Source: Paradesertivirga superstes (GTDB lineage Bacteria; Bacteroidota; Bacteroidia; Sphingobacteriales; Sphingobacteriaceae). From it: 64,000 bases of DNA. Every line of letters starts with the position of its first letter. The first letter of the stretch is position 1. The stretch covers positions 930,001 to 994,000 of the forward strand of contig NZ_JBBJCN010000001.1 in NCBI RefSeq assembly GCF_037622515.1. Direction: 5' to 3'. Positions 17,161 to 24,754 of the stretch are shown here, piece after piece. A model generated the notes under the pieces. That model had not been told where the DNA came from and did not search any database. It worked only from the letters and a program-made list of their open reading frames with translations. The position numbers and the translations under genes are program-made.

Positions 17161-19959
17161 TCAAAAATGAGTTTTCAAAAACTGCCCTGTAAATGACTCT
17201 TCTTTCTTAATGAGATCCTCGGGAATGCCTTCAAATATTAGCTGCCCTCCTCTATCTCCGCCCTCAGGGCCAATATCAATCACCCAGTCTGCGCACTTAA
17301 TTACATCCATATTGTGTTCAATAACCAAAATTGTATTGCCCTGATCTAACAAAGCATTGAACGATTTTAATAATTTTTTAATATCATGAAAGTGCAAACC
17401 AGTTGTTGGTTCGTCAAAAATGAAGAGTGTTTTATGACTATTATTTCCCTTAATCAGAAAGGAGGCCAGTTTAATGCGCTGGGCCTCTCCGCCGGAGAGC
17501 GTATTTGAGGATTGTCCAAGATGAACATAACCCAGACCCACATCTGCCAGTGGCTGCATTTTTGCTATAATCTTGGGTTCATTCTTAAAGAACTCTATAG
17601 CTTCATCTATGGTCAGATCCAGAACTTCCGAAACTGTTTTTTCCAGGTATGTAATATCCAAAACGTGCTGTTTAAAGCGCTTACCATCACACGCTTCACA
17701 AGTGAGGTAAATATCCGCCATAAACTGCATTTCAATTTTAACCTCACCCTCTCCCTGACAAACATCACAGCGCCCGCCTTCAACATTAAAAGAGAATGCG
17801 GCAGGTTTTAAGCCCGCTGCTTTTGCAGATGCCTGTGAAGCATAAAGATTACGAATCTCGTCCCAGGCTTTTACATAGGTAACCGGGTTAGAACGGGAGG
17901 ATCTTCCGATTGGATTCTGGTCAACAAGCTCAACTTGTTCGATCATATTAAAATCACCGGTTAATTCATCATAGGCACCGGTTTGTTCGCCAGAATAATG
18001 ACCTATTGCTTTTTGAATAGCGGGCTGCAAAATCCGTTTCACCAGGGAGGTTTTACCCGATCCCGACACTCCGGTAACGCAGGTAAACACATTAAGAGGG
18101 AACTTAACATCAATACTTTGTAGATTATTCTCTCTTGCACCCTTTACTTCAATAAAATTATTCCACCTTCTCCTGCTTACAGGAATATCGATTTTTTCTT
18201 TTCCGCTCAGATATCTGCCGGTAAGACTGTTTTCATCTTTGATAATCTCCGCATAATTCCCCGTAAAAATAAGATTGCCACCATGAGTACCGGCCTCCGG
18301 ACCGATATCAATCAGGTAATCTGCAGCGTTCATAATTTCTTCTTCATGCTCCACTACCAAAACAGTATTTCCGACATCCCGTAACGACTTCAAAACACCA
18401 ATAAGCTTTTGCGTATCTCTAGGATGCAGCCCAATGCTGGGTTCATCCAACACATAAACTGAACCTACCAATGAGCTTCCTAAAGAAGTGGCAAGATTAA
18501 TGCGCTGAGACTCGCCCCCGGAAAGAGTATTTGAAAGGCGGTTAAGAGTAAGGTAGCTTAGGCCTACATTGTTTAAAAAGCCTATTCTGTTACCAATCTC
18601 AGCAAGCAAACGCTTAGCAATTTTTGTCTCATTTTCGCCCAAATCAAGTGTTTGAAAAAAATAATGAGCCTTATCCAATGGCATTAAAACGATATCAGTA
18701 ATTGATTGACCGTTTATTTTAACATATGTAGCATCCTTGCGCAATCTGCTGCCTTTACATTCGGGACAATTAGTTTTTCCGCGATACCGCGAAAGCATTA
18801 CCCTGTATTGAATTTTATAGGTCTGTTCTTCCAGGTGCTTAAAAAACTCATCCAAACCTCTGAAATATTTATTCCCGGTCCACAATAATTGTTTTTGTTC
18901 TTCTGTAAGCTGATTGACAGAACGGTGAACGGGAAAATCAAACTTTAGTGCATTTTTCAGCAGAACGTCCAGCCATTCTCTCATTTTTTCGCCCCGCCAC
19001 GGCGCTATCGCTCCATCATAAACAGATTTATTTTTATCAGGAATAACTAAGTCTTCATCAATCCCTATTACTTTGCCATATCCTTCACATCTCTTACATG
19101 CACCGTAAGGGTTATTAAAACTAAAAAAGTTAGGTGTAGGCTCTTCAAATCTTATCCCATCAAGTTCAAACCTATCGCAGAAAAAATGCCTGTTAGTATT
19201 CTCTTCAACATAACAATCGCCCTTTCCTTCAAAAAAAGCAGTTTGAACAGAATCCGCCATACGACTTATAGTTTCTTCCTCATGGTTGACAGAAATTCGG
19301 TCTATTACAATCTTTAGTGTCTCAGCATCAATAAGCTTATGGTTAATCAGCGATTCATCTTCCAGCAAATCTTCGATTTTTGAAAGCTTGTCATGAAAAT
19401 AAACACGTAAAAACCCTTTCTGTAACAGTACAGCTAATTCCTCTTTAATTGAGCGGTTACTGTGTGGATGAAGAGGGCAAAATATAGTTACAGAAGTTTC
19501 TTCCGGTAAAGCAGAGATAAAATTCACAACTGTGGTAACCGAATCTCTTTTAACCTCCAATCCTGATACAGGAGAATACGTTTTCCCTACCCTCGAAAAC
19601 AAAAGTTTTAAGTAATCATAAATCTCTGTAGATGTTCCTACCGTAGACCGGGGATTACTGGTGATCACCTTTTGTTCTATAGCGATAGCGGGGGCAATAC
19701 CTTTAATATAATCTACATCCGGTTTATTCATCCGGCCCATAAATTGTCTGGCATATGAAGACAGACTTTCTACGTAGCGTCGCTGTCCCTCTGCATACAG
19801 CGTATCGAAAGCCAGAGACGATTTACCAGAACCAGACATTCCGGTAATAACCACCAGCTTGTTTTTAGGAATGGCTACATCGATATTTTTAAGGTTGTGA
19901 ACCCGGGCACCTTTAATTATAATATATTTTTTAGGATCTTTTTCTGATTCTGTACTCAT
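17161..19959 (-). CDS. uvrA: Excinuclease ABC subunit A
   Basis: DNA-damage recognition ATPase of nucleotide-excision repair, 932 residues. Both ABC modules are complete: Walker A GMSGSGKSS near residue 40 and GVSGSGKTS near 640, with signatures LSGGESQRINLA and LSGGEAQRIKLA. Zinc-binding cysteine pairs are visible (CKRCEGYGK, CPECKGSR, CDVCQGEGE, CEACDGKR). It is transcribed divergently from the sigma-factor gene. Its likely -7 element is TATTTTTG at 20025-20032 (minus strand), leaving a leader of about 60 bases. No SOS-type box was recognised. Confidence 0.98.
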   Translation of the reverse strand: MSTESEKDPKKYIIIKGARVHNLKNIDVAIPKNKLVVITGMSGSGKSSLAFDTLYAEGQRRYVESLSSYARQFMGRMNKPDVDYIKGIAPAIAIEQKVITSNPRSTVGTSTEIYDYLKLLFSRVGKTYSPVSGLEVKRDSVTTVVNFISALPEETSVTIFCPLHPHSNRSIKEELAVLLQKGFLRVYFHDKLSKIEDLLEDESLINHKLIDAETLKIVIDRISVNHEEETISRMADSVQTAFFEGKGDCYVEENTNRHFFCDRFELDGIRFEEPTPNFFSFNNPYGACKRCEGYGKVIGIDEDLVIPDKNKSVYDGAIAPWRGEKMREWLDVLLKNALKFDFPVHRSVNQLTEEQKQLLWTGNKYFRGLDEFFKHLEEQTYKIQYRVMLSRYRGKTNCPECKGSRLRKDATYVKINGQSITDIVLMPLDKAHYFFQTLDLGENETKIAKRLLAEIGNRIGFLNNVGLSYLTLNRLSNTLSGGESQRINLATSLGSSLVGSVYVLDEPSIGLHPRDTQKLIGVLKSLRDVGNTVLVVEHEEEIMNAADYLIDIGPEAGTHGGNLIFTGNYAEIIKDENSLTGRYLSGKEKIDIPVSRRRWNNFIEVKGARENNLQSIDVKFPLNVFTCVTGVSGSGKTSLVKRILQPAIQKAIGHYSGEQTGAYDELTGDFNMIEQVELVDQNPIGRSSRSNPVTYVKAWDEIRNLYASQASAKAAGLKPAAFSFNVEGGRCDVCQGEGEVKIEMQFMADIYLTCEACDGKRFKQHVLDITYLEKTVSEVLDLTIDEAIEFFKNEPKIIAKMQPLADVGLGYVHLGQSSNTLSGGEAQRIKLASFLIKGNNSHKTLFIFDEPTTGLHFHDIKKLLKSFNALLDQGNTILVIEHNMDVIKCADWVIDIGPEGGDRGGQLIFEGIPEDLIKKEESFTGQFLKTHF

Positions 19960-20024
19960 GAAACCTTTCTGAACTTTTTCTCGTATACTATTATAATAGG
20001 TAATATATACGGGTTATTTTCGCT

Positions 20025-20032
20025 CAAAAATA
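20025..20032 (-). promoter_or_regulatory. Putative -7 element of uvrA (TATTTTTG)
   Basis: Exact TAnnTTTG match on the minus strand, 66 bases before the uvrA start; no matching -33 box seen. Confidence 0.4.
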
Positions 20033-20065
20033 CTACCAATTAGTGTAAGTTTTTTTAAATTAATG

Positions 20066-20095
20066 TTTGTACATATAATATTTTGCTTATATTTG
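20066..20095 (+). promoter_or_regulatory. Full Bacteroidota promoter of the sigma-factor gene
   Basis: TTTG (20066-20069), an 18-base spacer, then TATATTTG (20088-20095): both boxes of the known Bacteroides-type promoter (-33 TTTG, -7 TAnnTTTG). Transcription should begin near 20099-20102, giving a leader of about 110 bases. An AGGAG just before the ATG at 20213 is one of the few Shine-Dalgarno-like sites in the window. Confidence 0.75.
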
Positions 20096-20212
20096 ATATA
20101 CACACTTACACAGATTACACAGTTTTAAATTAAAAGGAGAAATTTATAGACACAACTCTACTTAAATAACTTATTACTACAATTAATTAAGGGGAATTTA
20201 AATAGGAGTCCT

Positions 20213-20800
20213 ATGAAGCTTCAGGGTAAAAATGACCAGGAGTTAGTACATATGTACATAACCGGTCAAGAGACAAGTTTGGAAGAGCTGATTCGCAGAC
20301 ACAAATCCAAAGTTTACACATCTATATATATGCTGGTAAAAGACCAGTATTTGGCAGAAGATATCTTTCAGGATACTTTCATTAAAGTAGTTAACACTTT
20401 AAAAGCCGGAAAGTACAATGAAGAGGGTAAGTTTTTACCCTGGGTACTTCGCATTGCACACAATTTAGTTATTGACCATTTCCGTAAGGAAAAACGCACG
20501 CCGGTTATTACCAGTGGCGATGGCTTTGACATTTTTGATGTACTGGGCTTTTATGATGAAAGCATCGAAGATAAAATGATCAGGGATCAGACTCATAAAG
20601 ACTTAAAAACGCTTATCCAGTTATTACCGGAGGAGCAAAAGGAGGTTCTGATTATGCGTCATTACGGAGATTTAAGCTTTAAAGAAATCGCTGATATTAC
20701 GCAGGTAAGCATTAATACCGCACTTGGACGTATGCGTTATGCTTTAAATAATCTTCGAAAAATGATGCAAACAAAAGAAATGAGCCTGAAAATCAACTAG
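20213..20800 (+). CDS. RNA polymerase ECF-type sigma factor
   Basis: A 195-residue sigma-70-family factor of the extracytoplasmic-function size class. Region 2 spans about 20-90 (LAEDIFQDTFIKVVNTL, then the WVLRIAHNLVIDHFRKEKR segment of region 2.4). Region 4 spans about 130-185 (LPEEQKEVLIMRHYGDLSFKEIADITQVSINTALGRMRYALNNLR, a helix-turn-helix for the -35 region). No anti-sigma gene with a membrane helix is adjacent, so its control is not apparent. The strong two-box promoter suggests expression by the primary sigma factor. The next gene encodes a small acidic protein. Confidence 0.92.
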   Translation: MKLQGKNDQELVHMYITGQETSLEELIRRHKSKVYTSIYMLVKDQYLAEDIFQDTFIKVVNTLKAGKYNEEGKFLPWVLRIAHNLVIDHFRKEKRTPVITSGDGFDIFDVLGFYDESIEDKMIRDQTHKDLKTLIQLLPEEQKEVLIMRHYGDLSFKEIADITQVSINTALGRMRYALNNLRKMMQTKEMSLKIN

Positions 20801-20830
20801 TTTCAAAAAAATAAATTTGTTATAAAATAT

Positions 20831-20892
20831 TAGATTTGCAATGCCGTTTAATTGGTATATTAATTCACCGAAAAACATTTAAACGGCATTGC
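20831..20892 (+). promoter_or_regulatory. TAGATTTG promoter box and 14-bp inverted repeat before the small ORF
   Basis: TAGATTTG (20831-20838) matches TAnnTTTG. It runs into GCAATGCCGTTTAA (20838-20851), which pairs perfectly with TTAAACGGCATTGC (20879-20892) across a 27-base loop. The second arm ends 2 bases before ATG 20895. There is no T-run, so this is not an ordinary terminator. As RNA it would fold the whole leader up to the start codon. Confidence 0.6.
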
Positions 20893-20894
20893 TT

Positions 20895-21089
20895 ATGTTA
20901 CAAGTTTCTACCACTGATTCTGAGTTTAACCTATTTCCTGCCAGGGAAATAAATTTAGCTCCCACCTCCGCTTTAAGCGAAGACGATGATGCATTTTACA
21001 CTTCTATTAAAGAAGAGTTAAATCAATTAACATTCGATCCTTCTACCCAAACTATCGACAGAATTCTTAATTATTCAAGAACACTATAG
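20895..21089 (+). CDS. Small acidic protein of unknown function
   Basis: A 64-residue protein (starting MLQVSTTDSEF; a TTG two codons earlier is less likely). It is polar and acidic (SEDDDAFYTSIKEELNQL) with no membrane segment, cysteine or recognised domain. The codons look coding (no rare runs, similar composition to neighbours) and it fills the gap between the sigma factor and nth. The 14-bp hairpin abutting its start codon implies control at translation or at transcript initiation. I do not recognise the family; a partner of the sigma factor is possible but unsupported. Confidence 0.6.
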   Translation: MLQVSTTDSEFNLFPAREINLAPTSALSEDDDAFYTSIKEELNQLTFDPSTQTIDRILNYSRTL

Positions 21090-21138
21090 AAGAAACTTTT
21101 ACTAAATGTTTAGCTGTCTTTAAAAGACCGCTAATACT

Positions 21139-21146
21139 TACTTTTG
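21139..21146 (+). promoter_or_regulatory. -7 element of nth, leaderless
   Basis: TACTTTTG fits TAnnTTTG and ends 4 bases before ATG 21150, so a start site at the usual distance would coincide with the initiation codon. Confidence 0.5.
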
Positions 21147-21149
21147 TGC

Positions 21150-21905
21150 ATGCTTAAACAGGATCGTTTTAAAGCTTTTGTAGAGTATTTTTCTACTCAC
21201 CAGCCAGATGCACAAACTGAACTTAATTATAATAACCCCTATCAACTGCTTGTCGCCGTTATTTTATCAGCACAATGCACTGATAAGCGTATCAACCAAA
21301 TAACACCAGCTCTTTTCGAGAAATATCCGGATGCTTTTGAACTATCGCAGGCCAGCCCTGAAGAAGTGTTTGAATACATTCGTTCGGTAAGTTACCCGAA
21401 TAATAAATCGAAACATCTTGTGGGAATGGCTAAGCTTTTAGTTGGAAAATTCAACGGGGAAGTACCTTCTTCTATGGAGGATTTACAATTGCTGCCGGGT
21501 GTTGGGAGGAAAACGGCAAATGTGATTACTTCTGTAATATTTGAAGCGCCTGCCATGGCTGTTGATACTCATGTATTCAGAGTTGCGAACCGATTAGGCC
21601 TGACACGCAATGCCACCACTCCTCTTGCCGTTGAAAAGCAATTGATAAAATACCTTCCGGAGGAAACAATCCGTCATTCGCATCACTGGCTTATTTTACA
21701 TGGACGTTATATCTGCCAGGCCAGAAGGCCGAAGTGCGAAATATGCCCGATTTCATGGTTTTGTAAGTACTATGAGTATCAGCAAACAGCTACAGCCCTT
21801 ACTAAAGCAGCTGTAGCAGAGCGTAAAAAGGAAAAAGCTTTAAAAGAACGGAAAAATGCCAACAAACTTTCAACAGTACTGAAGAAATTGGAAGTAAAAG
21901 AATAA
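21150..21905 (+). CDS. nth: Endonuclease III
   Basis: DNA glycosylase/AP lyase that removes oxidised pyrimidines in base-excision repair. The helix-hairpin-helix motif LLPGVGRKTANV holds the catalytic Lys, VDTHVFRV holds the catalytic Asp, and the [4Fe-4S] ligands are present as C-x6-C-x2-C-x5-C. The C-terminus is longer than in E. coli Nth by about 35 lysine-rich residues (AAVAERKKEKALKERKNANK). Start ATG 21150 is preferred over TTG 21144. Confidence 0.96.
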   Translation: MLKQDRFKAFVEYFSTHQPDAQTELNYNNPYQLLVAVILSAQCTDKRINQITPALFEKYPDAFELSQASPEEVFEYIRSVSYPNNKSKHLVGMAKLLVGKFNGEVPSSMEDLQLLPGVGRKTANVITSVIFEAPAMAVDTHVFRVANRLGLTRNATTPLAVEKQLIKYLPEETIRHSHHWLILHGRYICQARRPKCEICPISWFCKYYEYQQTATALTKAAVAERKKEKALKERKNANKLSTVLKKLEVKE

Positions 21906-21988
21906 ATTAGAAATATTAATAAATATTTTGATAAAAATTTTAGCATTTTATTATTAAACCTTACATTCGCAACTGACAAACTAAAATA

Positions 21989-23008
21989 ATGAGCAACGCA
22001 GATAAATTAAAAGCCCTACAGCTTACTCTTGATAAATTAGAAAAATCATACGGTAAAGGCACCATTATGAAACTTGGTGATACTGCTGTCGAAAAAACTG
22101 ATGCTATATCAACAGGATCTCTAACCCTGGATATCGCACTGGGAATAGGGGGCTTGCCTAAAGGTCGTGTAATTGAAATTTACGGTCCGGAATCTTCAGG
22201 TAAAACCACTTTGGCTATACATGCTATTGCCGAAGCACAGAAGAAAGGCGGAATTGCTGCATTTATAGATGCCGAGCATGCCTTTGATAAATACTATGCT
22301 AAAAAATTAGGGGTTGATATTGAAAATCTTCTTATTTCACAACCCGATAACGGAGAACAGGCTCTTGAAATAGCAGACAATCTTATCCGTTCAGGAGCTA
22401 TAGATATAATTGTAATCGATTCAGTTGCAGCTCTTGTACCAAAAGCAGAAATTGAAGGCGAAATGGGTGATTCCAAAATGGGATTGCAGGCCCGTTTAAT
22501 GTCTCAGGCCCTGCGTAAACTTACCGGTACAATTTCTAAAACTGGCTGTTGCTGTATTTTCATTAACCAGTTACGCGAAAAAATTGGCGTGATGTTTGGT
22601 AACCCGGAAACAACTACAGGCGGTAATGCCCTTAAATTTTACGCTTCCGTGCGCCTGGATATCCGCAGAACCTCGCAAATAAAAGACAGTGAAGAAGTAT
22701 CGGGCAACCGCGTTAAAGTAAAAGTTGTAAAAAATAAAGTTGCCCCACCTTTCCGAATAGCAGAATTTGACATCATGTTTGGCCAGGGAATATCTAAAGT
22801 TGGTGAGATTATTGACCTGGGAGTAGATTTTGAAATCATTCGTAAATCAGGTTCATGGTTCAGTTATAATGATACAAAACTGGGTCAGGGTCGCGATGCT
22901 GTTAAACAACTTATCCTGGATAATCCGGAGTTAATGGAAGAACTGGAAACAAAGATCAGAGAAACTGTTACGGGAGAAAAACTTGAAGAAGTTTTAGGCA
23001 GAGATTAA
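21989..23008 (+). CDS. recA: Recombinase RecA
   Basis: DNA strand-exchange protein of homologous recombination and the SOS response; 339 residues. Walker A GPESSGKTT (about 66-74), the loop L1 and L2 regions and the conserved FINQLREKIGVMFGNPETTTGG segment are present. The acidic C-terminal tail is short. A TACATTCGC element (21962-21969) 19 bases upstream is a possible -7 box. It is followed by a very strong terminator. Confidence 0.98.
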   Translation: MSNADKLKALQLTLDKLEKSYGKGTIMKLGDTAVEKTDAISTGSLTLDIALGIGGLPKGRVIEIYGPESSGKTTLAIHAIAEAQKKGGIAAFIDAEHAFDKYYAKKLGVDIENLLISQPDNGEQALEIADNLIRSGAIDIIVIDSVAALVPKAEIEGEMGDSKMGLQARLMSQALRKLTGTISKTGCCCIFINQLREKIGVMFGNPETTTGGNALKFYASVRLDIRRTSQIKDSEEVSGNRVKVKVVKNKVAPPFRIAEFDIMFGQGISKVGEIIDLGVDFEIIRKSGSWFSYNDTKLGQGRDAVKQLILDNPELMEELETKIRETVTGEKLEEVLGRD

Positions 23009-23022
23009 CAAGAAATCCTTCA

Positions 23023-23065
23023 TAAATAACAAAATCCGGGTCCATGATCCGGATTTTGTTATTTA
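23023..23065. terminator. recA terminator, 17-bp perfect stem
   Basis: Bases 23023-23039 and 23049-23065 are perfect complements (core AAAATCCGG/CCGGATTTT) with a 9-base loop. It begins 14 bases after the recA stop and is long and symmetric enough to work in both directions. Confidence 0.85.
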
Positions 23066-23102
23066 CGGGCACTAATTATCTGAACTTGATTTTTCATTTG
23101 AA

Positions 23103-23216
23103 TATATTTGTCTTTTAATGGCGATGAAGTCCGCCCGGCCTCGTTCGGACGGGCTATCATGAGCTTCATTGCTGTTGGGGGCGGTATGCCCGCCTGTTAT
23201 TTGGGCAGGCTCATGA
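23103..23216 (+). promoter_or_regulatory. Promoter box and GC-rich structured leader before the FGE gene
   Basis: TATATTTG (23103-23110) is an exact -7 match. The ~115 bases that follow are much richer in GC than their surroundings and hold several inverted repeats. ATGAAG (23124-23129) pairs with CTTCAT (23164-23169) around a GCCCG/CGGGC pair, and GCCTG (23192-23196) pairs with CAGGC (23206-23210). TCATGA occurs twice (23157, 23211). It is either a structured mRNA leader or a dispersed repeat element. Confidence 0.45.
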
Positions 23217-23229
23217 TGGTTTAATTAAT

Positions 23230-24318
23230 ATGTACACAAAAATAACTTCAAGTCGCATTATAGTGCTTTCCGGCCTTTTGCTCTTATTTAGCTTTTGCAC
23301 CCAAAACAAGGCCCCGGGAAAGCATGCTGAACTCAGGGAGAAAGTCACATCCTCTGACGGCATCACATTTAATGGTGATACCTCAAAAAAGGGCATGGTA
23401 TATATTCCGGGAGGACAATTCATGATGGGTGCAGATAATGATCAGGCAAGTAAAGATGAATATCCGAAGCATAAAGTTATTGTAAATGCGTTTTGGATGG
23501 ATGAGCATGAAGTTACTAATGAACAGTTTGCCAAATTTGTAGAAGCTACGGGATATGTAACTACTGCAGAGCAAAAACCAGATTGGGAGCAGCTGAAAAA
23601 ACAATTAGCGCCTGGTACACCAAAGCCTGATGAAAGTCAGCTTGTAGCCGCATCTCTGGTATTTACTCCTCCTGCTGAAAAAGTAGAGCTTAATGATTAT
23701 TCACAATGGTGGAGCTGGGTTCCCGGAGCAAGCTGGAAACATCCTGAAGGACCTGAAAGCAGTATCAAAGGAAAAGAAAATTTCCCTGTTGTGCATGTAA
23801 GCTGGGATGATGCCATGGCTTACTGCAAATGGGCCGGCAAGCGCTTACCTACAGAAGCGGAATGGGAGTTTGCTGCCCGGGGAGGATTGATAAATAATAT
23901 ATACCCATGGGGAAATGAACATGTTAATAAAGGGGAGGCTAAAACAAATTCGTGGGAAGGAAGCTTCCCGGATAACAATACAGGTATTGACGGATTTGAA
24001 GCATTAGCTCCCGTAAAATCGTTTAAGCCCAACGGTTATAAGCTTTATGACATGGCGGGTAATGTCTGGGAATGGTGTTCGGACTGGTATCGGGATGATT
24101 ATTACCAAACGGTCAATAAGCCAAACGGAGTTAAAAACCCTGCAGGACCAATTGATAGCTATGATCCGAATGAGCCGTATACGCCTAAAAAAGTTTCAAG
24201 AGGGGGTTCGTATATGTGTAATGACAGTTACTGTTCAGGATACAGAGTTGCCCGAAGAATGAAAGCCTCACATGACTCGGGTATGAGCAATATGGGATTC
24301 AGGTGTGTAAAGGAATAA
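23230..24318 (+). CDS. Formylglycine-generating enzyme (sulfatase-modifying factor family)
   Basis: A 362-residue protein of the SUMF1/FGE family (PF03781), which oxidises a cysteine (or serine in some systems) of sulfatases to formylglycine. The N-terminus has a hydrophobic stretch ending LFSFC-TQ, a probable signal peptide or lipoprotein signal. The FGE domain runs from about 55 (GMVYIPGGQFMMGAD) to the end, with MDEHEVTNEQFAKFV, YPWGNE and NVWEWCSDWY. The C-terminal GGSYMCNDSYC keeps both cysteines of the copper-dependent catalytic pair (Cys330, Cys335), which many FGE-like proteins such as the gliding-motility proteins lack. No sulfatase gene is in the window. Confidence 0.88.
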   Translation: MYTKITSSRIIVLSGLLLLFSFCTQNKAPGKHAELREKVTSSDGITFNGDTSKKGMVYIPGGQFMMGADNDQASKDEYPKHKVIVNAFWMDEHEVTNEQFAKFVEATGYVTTAEQKPDWEQLKKQLAPGTPKPDESQLVAASLVFTPPAEKVELNDYSQWWSWVPGASWKHPEGPESSIKGKENFPVVHVSWDDAMAYCKWAGKRLPTEAEWEFAARGGLINNIYPWGNEHVNKGEAKTNSWEGSFPDNNTGIDGFEALAPVKSFKPNGYKLYDMAGNVWEWCSDWYRDDYYQTVNKPNGVKNPAGPIDSYDPNEPYTPKKVSRGGSYMCNDSYCSGYRVARRMKASHDSGMSNMGFRCVKE

Positions 24319-24754
24319 ATATGAAACGGGCGTAGCTTCAAAAGGCAGTTTAAATTGACGACACCGGAAGCATGGCATCAACAGCGAATAAAAGCCCGTA
24401 GCGGAATAGAACCGGCTTTATCATAAAAACCAATTTACTTAGGGAGGGCAAAAAAAAATCATAAGATTGCTTTCCTACTATCCGGCTGCCGGCAGGCCAA
24501 ATAAATTACTGCATGGATTATCAGAATGGTAATGCAAGTGAACACCCACATTATTAGCTACAGGAATTATCTGGCTTTTGAAAAATTCCAAATTATGTTT
24601 GTAAATCCTCATTAATTAATTAGTTAATGCCGGGCTTATTATCATCTTTATCAGCTCCAGATAATTGTATTGGTAAAGAGGAAAAACTAGGCCGACATTT
24701 CTTTTTCACAATACATTAGCCCAAAGTATCACGCCAGCGCCATATATACGCCAA
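24319..24754. other. 436-base intergenic stretch without a gene
   Basis: Lies between two convergent genes. AAAGCC (24391-24396) and GGCTTT (24414-24419) form a weak hairpin about 75 bases beyond the FGE stop and could be its terminator. CTGCCGGCAG is a short palindrome near 24490. Nothing else definable was seen and no clear terminator for the GH36 gene. Confidence 0.5.
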
